The notes beneath the pieces are model-generated. The model searched no databases. It saw nothing but the letters and a program-made list of their open reading frames with translations, and was not told the origin of the DNA. From contig NZ_LNJZ01000002.1 in NCBI RefSeq assembly GCF_002866065.1, forward strand, positions 1 through 64,000: a stretch of DNA of 64,000 nucleotides. The letters are read 5' to 3'. This DNA comes from Thiopseudomonas denitrificans. Its GTDB lineage: Bacteria > Pseudomonadota > Gammaproteobacteria > Pseudomonadales > Pseudomonadaceae. Of the stretch, positions 44,874 through 54,535 are shown one piece after another (position 1 is the first letter of the stretch; each line of letters starts with the position of its first letter). A program made the position numbers and the translations under genes.

Positions 44874-47800
44874 ATGCACACCCTCCCCAAATTCCAGGAA
44901 GAATACAGCGCCAAGCTACCCGCACTGACTCTGCTGGCCAATCTGGGCTGGCAGTTTATGCCGCCGGTACAGGCGCTGGCCGCTCGTGGTGGACGCATGG
45001 ATCAGGTGGTATTGCGGGAGGTACTGCGGGAGCAACTGGGCAAGCGTCGCTTTCAGTTTGCCGGTGGCGAGTATCCGCTGTCGACCAAGTCCATCGACAA
45101 CCTGATTGCCGAGGTGTGCAGTCCGGCGTTAAATGAAGGACTGCAACGCGCCAACGAGCGGCTGTATAACCACCTGCTGTACGGCATTGCAGTGACCGAG
45201 TTTGTCGATGGCAAGAGAACCAGCGCAACCATTGCACTGATTGACTGGGACAACCCGGCCAACAATAGCTTTGTCTTTACCGAAGAGTTCAGCGTTACCC
45301 GTGCTGGCGGTGTGGATAGCCGCAGGCCGGATATTGTCTGTTTTGTGAATGGCATTCCGCTGGTGGTGATCGAGGCCAAACGCCCGGATGCCAACGTCAA
45401 CAAGGGGCCAACGATTGACGAGGGTATTTCTCAGTGCCTGCGTAACCAGCGTCATGATGAAATCCCGCAGCTCTTTGCCTATAGCCAGTTGCTGCTGTCG
45501 ATCAACGGCACCGATGCCCGTTACGGTACCTGCGAGACACCGGCCAAATTCTGGGCTGCCTGGCAAGAAGAAGATATTTCTGATGCGCAAATGCACGCCA
45601 TCAAGAATGGCAAACTGTCGGCTGCCGTGCTGGATGCCCTGTTTGGTCATCGCCCCGCTGCTGACCGACGCTGGTATGACAGCCTGCTGGCTGGTGGACA
45701 ACTGGCAGTGTCTGGTCAGGACAAAGTGTTAATCAGCCTGCTCAGCCCAGAGCGATTGCTTGAAATGACCCGCTTCTTTGTTCTGCATGACCAGAAAGTT
45801 GGCAAGATTGCTGCCCGGTATCAGCAGGTGTTCGGCATCAAGCGGCTGATTGAGCGCATCAATACCCGCCGCGCCGATGGTGGCCGCGAAGGTGGTGTGA
45901 TCTGGCATACCACCGGCTCCGGCAAGAGCTTCACCATGGTGTTTTTAAGCAAGGCGCTGATTCTGCATGACAGCCTCAAACAGTGCCGCTTGCTGGTGAT
46001 TACCGACCGGGTGGATCTGGAAAGCCAGTTGAGCAAAACCTTTGCCTCTGGCGGTGAGCTGGCTGGCAAAAAGGACAAGGAAGCGGCCATGGCCACCTCC
46101 GGCACACGGCTGGCCGAACAGATTGGCCGGGGCAATGAGCGTATCGTGTTCTCGCTGATCCAGAAGTTCAACACTGCCACTAGAATGTCTGAGTGCCACA
46201 ACGACAGCGCCGACATCATTGTGCTGATTGACGAAGGTCACCGCAGCCAGGGCGGGGAAAACCATATCCGCATGCGTCAGGCGCTGCCCAATGCTTCCTT
46301 TGTTGCCTTTACTGGCACGCCCTTGTTGCAGGATGACAAAACCACCAACAAGTTTGGCCCCATCGTGCATGCCTACACCATGCAGAGGGCGGTGTCTGAC
46401 GGCACGGTAACGCCGTTGCTGTACGAAGAGCGCATCCCCGATCTGGATGTGAACGAGCGTGCTATCGATAGCTGGTTTGAGCGCATTACTGAAGGACTGT
46501 CAGACGAGCAAAGAACCGATCTCAAGCGCAAGTTTGCTCGCAAGGGACAAGTCTATGCCGCCGATGACCGTATCCGCCTGATTGCGCTGGATATCGCCAA
46601 TCACTTTGTGAAGAACATTGATGAGGGGCTGAAAGGTCAGCTGGCCTGTGACAGCAAGCAGTCGGCTATCAAATACAAAAAGTATCTGGATGAGGCAGGG
46701 CTATTTGAATCTGCCGTGGTGATGAGCCCGCCGGATACCCGTGAGGGCAATACCGCCGTGGATGAGTCGGCCATGCCGGAAGTCACCCGCTGGTGGAAGG
46801 ACAACATCGGTAATCAGGACGAGCAGGCGTACACCAAGGCGGTGGTGGAGCGTTTCGACAAAGACCCGGCGCTCAAGCTGCTGATTGTGGTGGACAAGCT
46901 GTTGACCGGTTTTGACGAGCCGAAAAATACCGTGCTCTACATCGACAAGCCGCTTAAGCAGCACAACCTGATTCAAGCCATTGCCCGGGTCAACCGCCTG
47001 CACCCGCAGAAGAAGTTTGGCTTGCTGATCGACTATCGTGGCATTCTGGCTGAGCTGGATACCACCATCCAGAAATATCAGGATTTGGCTTCGCGCACCC
47101 AGGGCGGCTACGACCTCAGCGACATTGATGGCCTGTATAGCCAGATGAGCACCGAGTACAAGCGCCTGCCGCATCTGTATAAACAACTGTGGGCAATTTT
47201 TGACGGGGTGAAAAACCGCAACGACATCGAGCAACTGCGTCAGGCGCTGGTGCCCCGTATGGAAGACAGAAGCGGTGAGCTGGTGGATGTGCATTTAAAA
47301 ATCCGTGAGGACTTTTACGAAGCTCTGACCGCTTTTTCCAGTTGTCTGAAAGTGGCGCTGCAATCAGCCACTTTCTTTGAAGATACCGCCTTTAGCGAGC
47401 AGGATCGCCGCCATTACAAGGAAACCGTCAAGCAATTGTCCAGCCTGCGCCAACTGGTGCAACGGGATGCCGGTGAGAAAATCGACTACGACGAATACGC
47501 CAGCCAGGTGAAAAAGCTGCTCGACAAGCATGTGGTCGGCGTGGATGTGAAAGATTCCAGCGGTGTGTATGAGGTCGGCAAGATGGGCCAGCAGCAAAAG
47601 CCCGAAGACTGGAGCGAGGATAAAACCCGCAACGAAACCGACATCATCAAAACCCGCATCGCCCGCACCATTGAGCAGGAGTTGCGCGACGATCCCTACG
47701 CTCAGGAGGCTTTCTCCAAGCTGCTGCGCCAGGCGATTGCAGAGGCAGAAAAGTTGTTCGAGCATCCGCTCAAGCAGTACATGCTGTTTCATGAGTTTGA

Positions 47801-48152
47801 ACAACAGGTACAGCAGCGTCGCCTGGATGATATTCCCGATGCTTTTGATGGTAATCACCATGCACAGGCGTACTTTGGCGTGTTCAAGAAGCAGCTACCC
47901 GAGGTGTTTGCTGTTACCGACGAGCAGGTGGTCAACAAGTGGGTCAAGCTGGCCTTTGCCATCGACCAGATTGTCGATCAGGCCGTGGCTGAAAACTCGA
48001 TCAATCCGCAAAACATCGAGGCCGATATCCGCAAGCAGTTGCTGCCCATGCTGTTCAGAGAGTGCAAGGCGATAGGTGCAGGTATGGAGCAAGCGAAGAA
48101 AATCGTCGAGACAGTAGTACAAATTACCCGTGTTGGCTTGAGCGGGGTGTAA
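44874..48152 (+). CDS. hsdR: Type I restriction endonuclease subunit HsdR
   Basis: Motor and nuclease subunit of the type I system, 1092 residues. The nuclease site is PD-(D/E)xK: D153 in RRPDIVCF and E167-A-K169 in LVVIEAKRP. Helicase motifs follow: Walker A TTGSGKS (346-352), DEGH (453-456), motif III FTGTP (479-483), then the second RecA-like domain (TGFDEPKNTVLYID, QAIARVNRLHPQKKFG) and a long helical C-terminus that binds HsdM. No inactivating change is visible, so the system should be able to restrict. Confidence 0.96.
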   Translation: MHTLPKFQEEYSAKLPALTLLANLGWQFMPPVQALAARGGRMDQVVLREVLREQLGKRRFQFAGGEYPLSTKSIDNLIAEVCSPALNEGLQRANERLYNHLLYGIAVTEFVDGKRTSATIALIDWDNPANNSFVFTEEFSVTRAGGVDSRRPDIVCFVNGIPLVVIEAKRPDANVNKGPTIDEGISQCLRNQRHDEIPQLFAYSQLLLSINGTDARYGTCETPAKFWAAWQEEDISDAQMHAIKNGKLSAAVLDALFGHRPAADRRWYDSLLAGGQLAVSGQDKVLISLLSPERLLEMTRFFVLHDQKVGKIAARYQQVFGIKRLIERINTRRADGGREGGVIWHTTGSGKSFTMVFLSKALILHDSLKQCRLLVITDRVDLESQLSKTFASGGELAGKKDKEAAMATSGTRLAEQIGRGNERIVFSLIQKFNTATRMSECHNDSADIIVLIDEGHRSQGGENHIRMRQALPNASFVAFTGTPLLQDDKTTNKFGPIVHAYTMQRAVSDGTVTPLLYEERIPDLDVNERAIDSWFERITEGLSDEQRTDLKRKFARKGQVYAADDRIRLIALDIANHFVKNIDEGLKGQLACDSKQSAIKYKKYLDEAGLFESAVVMSPPDTREGNTAVDESAMPEVTRWWKDNIGNQDEQAYTKAVVERFDKDPALKLLIVVDKLLTGFDEPKNTVLYIDKPLKQHNLIQAIARVNRLHPQKKFGLLIDYRGILAELDTTIQKYQDLASRTQGGYDLSDIDGLYSQMSTEYKRLPHLYKQLWAIFDGVKNRNDIEQLRQALVPRMEDRSGELVDVHLKIREDFYEALTAFSSCLKVALQSATFFEDTAFSEQDRRHYKETVKQLSSLRQLVQRDAGEKIDYDEYASQVKKLLDKHVVGVDVKDSSGVYEVGKMGQQQKPEDWSEDKTRNETDIIKTRIARTIEQELRDDPYAQEAFSKLLRQAIAEAEKLFEHPLKQYMLFHEFEQQVQQRRLDDIPDAFDGNHHAQAYFGVFKKQLPEVFAVTDEQVVNKWVKLAFAIDQIVDQAVAENSINPQNIEADIRKQLLPMLFRECKAIGAGMEQAKKIVETVVQITRVGLSGV

Positions 48153-48155
48153 ACC

Positions 48156-48914
48156 GTGCGTGCTCTGTGCGATCCAGACCAGCCGCCGCTGAGCTTTGTC
48201 TATGGTGACGAGCGTATTGCCTTTGAGCGTGTGCCACGAAGGAAAACCAGCGACAGGGTGCTGATCAAGGTACACCCGGATTGCCGTGTGGTGGTGTCCG
48301 CTCCGCAGGATGCAAATAACGAAGAGGTCCTGGCTGCCGTCAAGCAGCGTGGGCGCTGGATTTACCAGCAACTGCGCGAGTTTCGCCAGCAGCAAGAACA
48401 CATCACCCCACGCCAGTACATCAGTGGTGAAAGCCACCTGTACCTGGGCAAGCAGTATCTGCTGAAAGTAAATGTTGAACCCAATCAGCAGCAAGGCGTA
48501 AAGCTGTTACGTGGCAAGCTGGAAGTCTTTGTGCGCAGCCGTGATACCGAACGGGTTAAAAAACTGCTGGCTGATTGGTACAAGGAGCGTGCCCGTGAAG
48601 TCTTTGCTCGCCGACTGGAAGTGCTGCTGGAACAGGCACTTTGGGTCGATAAAAAACCGCCACTGCGCTTGCTGGCCATGCGAACACAGTGGGGCAGCTG
48701 CTCGCCCAATGGCCGCATAACTCTCAATCCCAACTTGGTCAAAGCTCCCCGAGACTGCATCGACTATGTGATTTTGCATGAGCTATGCCACTTGGCCGAG
48801 CACAACCATAGTGAACAATTTTACCGTCTATTGGGACAGGTCATGCCCGGCTGGGAGCCAGTAAAGGAGCGGCTGGATGGGATGGCAAGCCGGATACTAT
48901 CGACACAGATTTAG
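48156..48914 (+). CDS. M48/YgjP-family metallopeptidase
   Basis: A 252-residue protein of the YgjP/DUF45 (COG1451) group. The zinc motif HELCH (208-212) is followed by the third ligand region (HNHSEQFYRLL), and the WGSCS signature (179-183) typical of the family is present. No signal peptide. The start is GTG at 48156, 3 bp after the hsdR stop. Such genes often follow hsdR; the substrate is unknown. Confidence 0.87.
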   Translation: MRALCDPDQPPLSFVYGDERIAFERVPRRKTSDRVLIKVHPDCRVVVSAPQDANNEEVLAAVKQRGRWIYQQLREFRQQQEHITPRQYISGESHLYLGKQYLLKVNVEPNQQQGVKLLRGKLEVFVRSRDTERVKKLLADWYKERAREVFARRLEVLLEQALWVDKKPPLRLLAMRTQWGSCSPNGRITLNPNLVKAPRDCIDYVILHELCHLAEHNHSEQFYRLLGQVMPGWEPVKERLDGMASRILSTQI

Positions 48915-49024
48915 CTAAGCGACTGAAAAAGAAATTTGTCACATTTCTATCGTCAGTGAATCATCTTGACCGTACCGGTTAACAGGTGCTATTAAATGGT
49001 CTGTTTTGTTATGGAGCCGATGAT

Positions 49025-49294
49025 ATGCAGGTCAAGTTTTCTGAAGATGTAGTTCCTCTTTCTGATCTGAAAATCAATCCAGGAAAGGTGGTCAATCGAA
49101 CGCAGGAGACGCGTCGTCCAATTTTGCTGACCAGCCGTGGCCGGGGAGTGGCGGTTGTTCAGGGGCTTGAGGATTTTGAGCGGGCCGCCGAGGAGCTGAA
49201 ATTCGTCAAGGCGGTGGCTCGGGGGCTGTCCGATGTGCGTGAGGGTAACACTGTGTCTTTGGCTGAAGCCAGGCAAGCGTTGGGTCTCAGTTAA
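49025..49294 (+). CDS. Phd/YefM-family antitoxin
   Basis: An 89-residue antitoxin with the Phd/YefM N-terminal fold (VVPLSDLKINPGKVVNRTQETRRPILLTSRGRGVAVV) and a C-terminal toxin-binding tail (SDVREGNTVSLAEARQALGL). I use the internal ATG at 49025, preceded by GGAG. It ends immediately before the ParE-like toxin gene. Confidence 0.88.
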   Translation: MQVKFSEDVVPLSDLKINPGKVVNRTQETRRPILLTSRGRGVAVVQGLEDFERAAEELKFVKAVARGLSDVREGNTVSLAEARQALGLS

Positions 49295-49600
49295 ATGGAG
49301 CTACGTCTGGCGCAGTCTGCGCTTGAGGATTTGCAAGCCATTCAGCAGTATTACTTTGAGCAAGGCGCTGCGCATATCGGCCAAGCCTATGCGGTGGCTA
49401 TTCTTGAGCAGGCTGAAATGCTGGTGTCTCACCCGGATGCTGGCCGGATGGTTCCCGAGTTTGGTGTTAAGCACATTCGTGAACTGATCCATTCACCCTT
49501 TCGGGTTGTTTATCTGAGGCAGGCTGGCGAGGTTGTGCTGGTTCGGGTATGGCGCAGCGAGAGGACGTTGGAGCTTCCAGACAGTGCTGGCGATATTTAA
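49295..49600 (+). CDS. ParE/RelE-family toxin
   Basis: A 101-residue ParE-type toxin with the family pattern ALEDLQAIQQYYFEQG, HPDAGRMVPEFG and HIRELIHSPFRVVYL. ParE proteins poison gyrase; other members cleave mRNA. It starts at the base after the antitoxin stop. Its last codons overlap the end of a truncated antidote gene on the other strand. Confidence 0.88.
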   Translation: MELRLAQSALEDLQAIQQYYFEQGAAHIGQAYAVAILEQAEMLVSHPDAGRMVPEFGVKHIRELIHSPFRVVYLRQAGEVVLVRVWRSERTLELPDSAGDI

Positions 49601-49755
49601 TTAATGCCTCGCGCCTTGGAAATGTCGCCCAGTGCCTCGGCCAGCAGGGCATCGTCGTTTTCTTCCAGTATGGCGTTCAGGTAGGTGGTGATGGCTTCCT
49701 CGCTATCCAGATAGTCCGCTGCGTCAAAGCTTGGTAGGTCAGCAATTTTGACCAT
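49597..49755 (-). pseudogene. Truncated copy of the HigA-like antidote
   Basis: A 52-residue frame (starts MVKIADLPSFDAADYLDSEE) nearly repeats the first half of the orphan antidote at 36383-36688, then stops before the helix-turn-helix. GGAGGA precedes the ATG. It lies in the same orientation about 13 kb away, on the opposite side of the RM genes, so the two copies bracket the island. Confidence 0.8.
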
Positions 49756-49758
49756 GAT

Positions 49759-49966
49759 TTAATCCTCCAGTGTTTTCGCCAGGCCAATTGCCTTGGCTAA
49801 TGCGCTCTTTTTGGCGTATTTGCTTGATACGTTCGGCGGTCATGTTTTCGGGTTCCAGTCCAGCCGAAAGCGCCTCGATCTGGCGCAGGGTGATTTGATC
49901 AACCGAGCCGTTATGGCTGAATCGTTCGGCCATATTTTGCATTCTTTGTAAGCGTTCATCAGTCAT
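49759..49966 (-). pseudogene. Composite toxin-antitoxin debris
   Basis: From ATG 49966 the frame reads like the N-terminus of an XRE-type antitoxin (MTDERLQRMQNMAERFS ... NMTAERIKQIRQKERISQ) and then turns into nonsense. In another frame the end reads KKSALAKAIGLAKTLED with a TAA just before the truncated antidote, which looks like the C-terminal tail of a RelE-fold killer protein. Two broken modules therefore appear fused here. Confidence 0.55.
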
Positions 49967-50111
49967 TGGGCACATCTCTTAGCAGACCTGCCTGAATGTT
50001 TTCTGTTATTTGCGCTGTGGTGAAACTGCGAAAACTTGCTCCTAAAAGCCGGTGGGCTTCCATGAGTTTGTCGGGTATTTCTTTACCGCTTTTGGGTATG
50101 TCAGAGCTAAT
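49959..50111 (-). pseudogene. C-terminal remnant of an unknown gene
   Basis: A 50-codon open stretch with no upstream start (a stop precedes it) reads ISSDIPKSGKEIPDKLMEAH, then RLLGASFRSFTTAQITENIQ and AGLLRDVPND. It overlaps the start of the antitoxin fragment by 8 bp, the spacing of a toxin-antitoxin operon. I do not recognise the family. Confidence 0.4.
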
Positions 50112-50134
50112 TTAGGTTTGACGCACATTCTGCG

Positions 50135-50806
50135 CTAGTGACGCATCTGCGATTTAGGAATGCGCTCACGGCTTAGGTTGCCTGACTCAGCCTGTAACCG
50201 AATGGTTTTGTTGTCCCAAGAGATTGAGTTGGCTGACCGGTTTATGCCAAGGGTGATTGGCTCAACCACTTTATAAGCCTGGCCGGACTGAATTTCTAAA
50301 ACTTTGAGCTGATAAGTGCCAGGTGTGACGGCTGTTAACTCGAATGAATCATTGCGGCGTACATAGATTTGGCGAACCGGACTGTCACTTTGTAACAGCT
50401 GTACATAGGCGTCTTGTTTTCCGTTTCTATTATCTATGGTTATGCTGCCGCGACCTTCGGTAGCTAACACTGGCTGTCCGGGCAGATAACCGGTTTTTTC
50501 AGGCCAAGCACTTCCGTTTGGAGCGGTGCTTAACAGCTTGCCCAGACCAAGGGTTTCCAGAAAGCTTTGCACGCTAAGGTCTTCTTTGCCAAGAGTGACC
50601 TTGATTGCCATGGCGCTCGCAAAAGATAGAACTAAAAACAGGGCTATATTTTTTGCCAGCTTTCCAGTCTTGTTCTTTCTGTTAGCTGCATCCAGCTTGC
50701 TTTGCCATTGGTTTTTTTCACTATTTGACCAAGCGCGGCCCGGGTTATTTTGCTGGTTGGTTTTTTTGTATCTTTCCTTGTACCAATCCCTGTCATGCAT
50801 TCCCAT
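50135..50806 (-). CDS. Hypothetical single-membrane-helix protein
   Basis: A 223-residue protein I do not recognise. The N-terminal 48 residues are hydrophilic and rich in K, N and W; a single hydrophobic helix follows (about 51-70, KNIALFLVLSFASAMAIKV); the rest looks like a beta-rich extracytoplasmic domain (GSITIDNRNGKQDAYVQLL, VRRNDSFELTAVTPGTYQLK) resembling small carboxypeptidase-regulatory or PEGA-like folds. The start is supported by GGAGGT 7 nt upstream. A+T content is higher than in trmA next door, suggesting it belongs to the accessory stretch. Confidence 0.75.
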   Translation of the reverse strand: MGMHDRDWYKERYKKTNQQNNPGRAWSNSEKNQWQSKLDAANRKNKTGKLAKNIALFLVLSFASAMAIKVTLGKEDLSVQSFLETLGLGKLLSTAPNGSAWPEKTGYLPGQPVLATEGRGSITIDNRNGKQDAYVQLLQSDSPVRQIYVRRNDSFELTAVTPGTYQLKVLEIQSGQAYKVVEPITLGINRSANSISWDNKTIRLQAESGNLSRERIPKSQMRH

Positions 50807-50869
50807 AGACTTACCTCCAGTTATTTCGAATATCAGTGTGCTGGCTGTGCAGCCTGTAATCAGTATTTA

Positions 50870-51961
50870 TTAAACCCGCTCCAACACCACCCCCGCCTCA
50901 ATATGCTCCGTCCACGGAAACTGGTCAAACAGCGCGCAGCGGGTAATGCGGTGGGTATCACTTAGCTGGCGGATATTCTCGGCCAGCGTCTCCGGGTTGC
51001 AGGAGATATACAAAATCCGGTCAAAGCGGCGTACCAGCTCACAGGTATCTGGGTCCATTCCGGCACGAGGTGGGTCTACAAATACGGTGCCGAACTGGTA
51101 GTCATCTAGCTCGATACTCGCCAAACGGCGGAATTCACGCACGCCGTTGAGTGCCTGGGTCAGCTCTTCGGCGGACAGGCGTACCAGTTCGATGTTGCTG
51201 ATGCTGTTGTCGTCCAGATTGGCCAGTGCCGCATTGACCGAGGTTTTGCTGATCTCGGTGGCCAGTACTTTGCGTACGCGGGTGGACAGCGGCAAAGTGA
51301 AGTTGCCGTTGCCGCAGTAGAGTTCCAGCAGGTCGTCGCTTTGCTGGCCTAATGCTTCATAAGCCCAGTTCAGCATGTGTTGGCATACGCCGCCGTTGGG
51401 CTGGGTGAAGGCACCTTCGGGCTGGCGGTAGCTGTATTCGCGACCTGCCACAGTGAGTCGCTCGGTTACATAATCTTTATCCAGTACCAGGCGTTTGCCC
51501 CGTGAACGGCCAATCAGTTGCACGCCCAGTTGCTCGGCTACGGGTTGCGCAGCGGCCAGCCATTCGTCGCCCAGCGGGCGGTGGTAGCACAGGGTAATCA
51601 GTGCCTCGCCGGATAATGTGGTTAAAAACTCGACCTGAAACAGCCGGTGTGACAGTTCGCTGTTGGCTTGCCATGCGGCTTTGAGTTTGGGCATCAGCTG
51701 GTTGATCAGCTGGCTGGCAATTGGCAGTTGCTCCATCAGGATCGGCGTGCGCTTGTCGCCAGGGTTGAACATGGCGTAGTGGCCGATGCCGTTGTCAAAC
51801 CAGATGCGAAACTCGGCGCGCAGGCGGAAGTGCTGCGGGGCCGAGGCGAATACTTCCGGCTGTAGCTCGGTAAATGGAGCCAGCAGCTGTTGCAGGCGCT
51901 GCTGCTTGGCCTGCAACTGGGCGTTGTAGGCGTCCATGGAATAATCGGTGCTGGAAGGCAT
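50870..51961 (-). CDS. trmA: tRNA (uracil-5-)-methyltransferase TrmA
   Basis: Makes 5-methyluridine at tRNA position 54 with SAM. The 363-residue protein has the SAM site ([14 protein letters not shown]), [10 protein letters not shown], and the catalytic cysteine in [11 protein letters not shown], and lacks the iron-sulfur TRAM domain of RlmD, which separates TrmA from that family. Candidate starts are at 51961, 51970 and 52012; I chose 51961 on length (E. coli 366) and on a GGAG 11 nt upstream. Confidence 0.94.
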   Translation of the reverse strand: MPSSTDYSMDAYNAQLQAKQQRLQQLLAPFTELQPEVFASAPQHFRLRAEFRIWFDNGIGHYAMFNPGDKRTPILMEQLPIASQLINQLMPKLKAAWQANSELSHRLFQVEFLTTLSGEALITLCYHRPLGDEWLAAAQPVAEQLGVQLIGRSRGKRLVLDKDYVTERLTVAGREYSYRQPEGAFTQPNGGVCQHMLNWAYEALGQQSDDLLELYCGNGNFTLPLSTRVRKVLATEISKTSVNAALANLDDNSISNIELVRLSAEELTQALNGVREFRRLASIELDDYQFGTVFVDPPRAGMDPDTCELVRRFDRILYISCNPETLAENIRQLSDTHRITRCALFDQFPWTEHIEAGVVLERV

Positions 51962-51983
51962 GGCAGTCATTACTCCGTGACGG

Positions 51984-53276
51984 TCAGGGGAAGAAGCCGA
52001 GTTTGACGACAAACAGGATCGACAATATCCACAGCGCCGGGTTGAGGTCGCGGTAGCGGCCGGCCAGCAGCTTGATGGCGGTCCAGCTGATGAAGCCGAA
52101 GGCGATGCCGTTGGCGATGGAGAAGGTCAGCGGCATGGTCAGCGCGGCGACCACCACCGGGGCGGATACGGTCAGGTCTTCCCAGTCGATGCGGGCCAGA
52201 CCTTCGGTCATCAGCACGGCGACAAAGAACAGCGCCGGTGCGGTGGCATAGGCGGGAATGGTGGCCGCCAGCGGGGCGAAGAACAGGCTGAGCAGAAACA
52301 GTCCGGCTACCACGCAGGCAGTCAGGCCGGTACGGCCACCGACGGCAATACCTGCAGCGGACTCGACAAAGCTGGTGGTGGTGGAAGTACCCATGCAGGC
52401 ACCGGCCATGGTGGCGGTACTGTCGGCCAGCAGCGCCTTGCCCAGCTTGGGCATCTGGCCTTTGTCATCCATCAGGCCGGCACGCTGGGCCACGCCGATC
52501 AATGTGCCGGAGGTGTCAAACAGGTCGACGAACAGGAAAGCGAAGATCACGCTGACCAGACCCACGTCCAGCGCGCCGGCAATGTCCAGCTGCATCAGGG
52601 TAGGCATCAGGCTGGGCGGCATGCTGACGATGCCTTGCAGCTGTGACAGTCCGAGCAGCACGGACAGGCCGGTGACCAGCAGGATGCCGATCATCACCGC
52701 GCCGGTGATCTTGCGGTAGACCAGCGCGACAATCACGGCGAAACCGAGCACGGCAAGGATCGGGCCGGGCTGGCTCAGGTCACCCAGGCCAACCAGAGTG
52801 GCTTCGTTGCCAACGACGATGCCGGCGTTTTTTAGCGCGATCAGCGCCAGAAACAGGCCGATACCGGCACTGATGGCCGAGCGCAGTGGTAACGGGATAC
52901 TGTTGATGATCCATTCGCGCACCTTGAACAGCGACATGGCAAAGAAGATCAGGCCCGACAAAAATACTGCACCCAGCCCCACCTGCCAGCTGTAGCCCAT
53001 GGTCAGTACTACGGTGTAGGTAAAGAAGGCGTTGAGGCCCATGCCGGGGGCCAGGGCGATGGGATAGTTGGCCAGCAGGCCCATGATCAGCGAGCCGATG
53101 GCGCCGGCCAGGCAGGTGGCGACAAAGACCGCGCCGATGTCCATGCCCGTTTCTGCCAGCATCGGCGGGTTGACGAACAGGATGTAGGCCATGGTGAGGA
53201 AAGTGGTGATGCCGGCGATGATTTCGGTACGGACCGTGGTGCCGTGCGCCTGGAGCTGGAAGATGCGTTCGAGCAT
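51984..53276 (-). CDS. NCS2/AzgA-family purine permease
   Basis: Inner-membrane purine:proton symporter of 430 residues with about 13 hydrophobic segments. The start [32 protein letters not shown] and the motif [18 protein letters not shown] are typical of the AzgA-like branch (hypoxanthine, guanine or adenine uptake). ATG at 53276 fits homologues; the longer frame begins upstream with no signal. It precedes trmA with 22 bp between, so they may be cotranscribed. Confidence 0.92.
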   Translation of the reverse strand: MLERIFQLQAHGTTVRTEIIAGITTFLTMAYILFVNPPMLAETGMDIGAVFVATCLAGAIGSLIMGLLANYPIALAPGMGLNAFFTYTVVLTMGYSWQVGLGAVFLSGLIFFAMSLFKVREWIINSIPLPLRSAISAGIGLFLALIALKNAGIVVGNEATLVGLGDLSQPGPILAVLGFAVIVALVYRKITGAVMIGILLVTGLSVLLGLSQLQGIVSMPPSLMPTLMQLDIAGALDVGLVSVIFAFLFVDLFDTSGTLIGVAQRAGLMDDKGQMPKLGKALLADSTATMAGACMGTSTTTSFVESAAGIAVGGRTGLTACVVAGLFLLSLFFAPLAATIPAYATAPALFFVAVLMTEGLARIDWEDLTVSAPVVVAALTMPLTFSIANGIAFGFISWTAIKLLAGRYRDLNPALWILSILFVVKLGFFP

Positions 53277-53434
53277 TGTGCTGGGACCGGTGAAAAACAA
53301 GGCGCAAGGATACCAGCCCGTGGCCGGAAAAGTCATGTGGGCAGGGTGGGCGAGCTGGGGTATTCTTGCCTTTTAAATAAGGTATCGATGCTGATGCCGA
53401 TAAAAATGCATGAATACTGACAGGAACAAGAACA

Positions 53435-54532
53435 ATGAAGCCCAAGGGTATTTTCCTGCTGGCAGGTGCGCTGCTTGCCGTGCTGCTGGCGGGTTGTGAG
53501 CAGCCGGGTGAGCAGGCATTGCCGCCACGGCCCGTACTGGTGGTGCATCCGCAACCGGCCCATGAGGGCTCGGGCATTTATCCGGGCGAGGTGCTGGCAC
53601 GCTTCCAGCCGGAGCTGGCCTTTCGCGTCAGTGGCAAGATCATCCAGCGCACCGTGCAGACGGGGCAACGGGTCAGGGCTGGCGAGCTGCTGGCCGAACT
53701 CGATCCGGCCGACCTGAGGTTGCAGGTGCAGGCGATGCAGGCGCAGCAGGTGGAGGCGCAGGCCGGCCTTGCTCTGGCCCGTGACGAGTTGCAACGCTAT
53801 CAGACATTGTATGAGCGCGGCCTGCTGAGCCAGTCGCAACTGGACAGCCTGCGCACGACGGAGAAAAGCGCCCGGGCTCGCTTGCAGCAGGCAGAGGCGG
53901 CGCTCGCCAATGCTCAAAACCAACTGGAATACAGCCATCTGCGGGCGCCGGAAGATGGCGTCATTGCGCGGGTTCTGGCCGAAGCCGGGCAGGTGGTGGC
54001 GGCTGGTCAGCCGGTGTTTGTGCTGGCGGCTGATGGCCCGCGCGAGGTGGAGTTCAGCGTTCCCGAGCAGGCGTATGCGGCTTTTTCCATTGGCCAGCCG
54101 GTTGAGGTGACGTTGCTCAACCAGCCGGATACGCGCCTGCCGGGCATGATTCGCGAACTGGCGCAGGTGGCCGATCCGCGTTCGCGCACCTATAGCGCCC
54201 GGGTCAGCCTGGCGGATGCCATTGTCGAGCTGGGCCAGAGCGCCCGGGTGCATGTCAGCGGGCCGGCCGGTCCGTCCTGGCTGCTGCCCCTGTCGGCGAT
54301 TGACGGAGAGGGGGAGCAGGCGGTTGTCTGGCGTTTCCTGCCGGAGAGCGGGCGTGTCCAGCGCCAGCAGGTGCGGATGACCAGTTTTGACGAGCGTTTT
54401 GTGCGGATTGATGATGGGGTGCAGGCCGGCGACTGGCTGGTGGCCGCCGGAGTTCACCTGTTGCAGGACGGGCAGCAGGTGCGGGGGCTGGATGCGGATA
54501 ATCGCGCGGTTGCGGCCGGCAGTGAGGACTAG
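53435..54532 (+). CDS. RND efflux periplasmic adaptor lipoprotein
   Basis: Membrane-fusion protein linking an RND pump to an outer-membrane channel. The 365-residue product has a lipoprotein signal (LLAGC, Cys21), a barrel-sandwich (FRVSGKIIQRTVQTGQRV and HLRAPEDGVIARVLAEAGQ halves) flanking a coiled-coil hairpin (about 100-160), and a C-terminal beta-barrel. The pump gene starts 3 bp downstream. No outer-membrane channel or regulator gene is adjacent. Confidence 0.93.
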   Translation: MKPKGIFLLAGALLAVLLAGCEQPGEQALPPRPVLVVHPQPAHEGSGIYPGEVLARFQPELAFRVSGKIIQRTVQTGQRVRAGELLAELDPADLRLQVQAMQAQQVEAQAGLALARDELQRYQTLYERGLLSQSQLDSLRTTEKSARARLQQAEAALANAQNQLEYSHLRAPEDGVIARVLAEAGQVVAAGQPVFVLAADGPREVEFSVPEQAYAAFSIGQPVEVTLLNQPDTRLPGMIRELAQVADPRSRTYSARVSLADAIVELGQSARVHVSGPAGPSWLLPLSAIDGEGEQAVVWRFLPESGRVQRQQVRMTSFDERFVRIDDGVQAGDWLVAAGVHLLQDGQQVRGLDADNRAVAAGSED

Positions 54533-54535
54533 GCC

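Noticed and set aside
36383-50111. Prophage or integrative element
   Set aside because: No integrase, portal, terminase, capsid or tRNA attachment site was seen. The content is defence and toxin-antitoxin genes only.
53337-53434. Possible regulator site before the RND adaptor gene
   Set aside because: The A/T-rich stretch has only weak dyad symmetry, and no TetR, MarR or MerR gene is adjacent, so no operator call is supportable.
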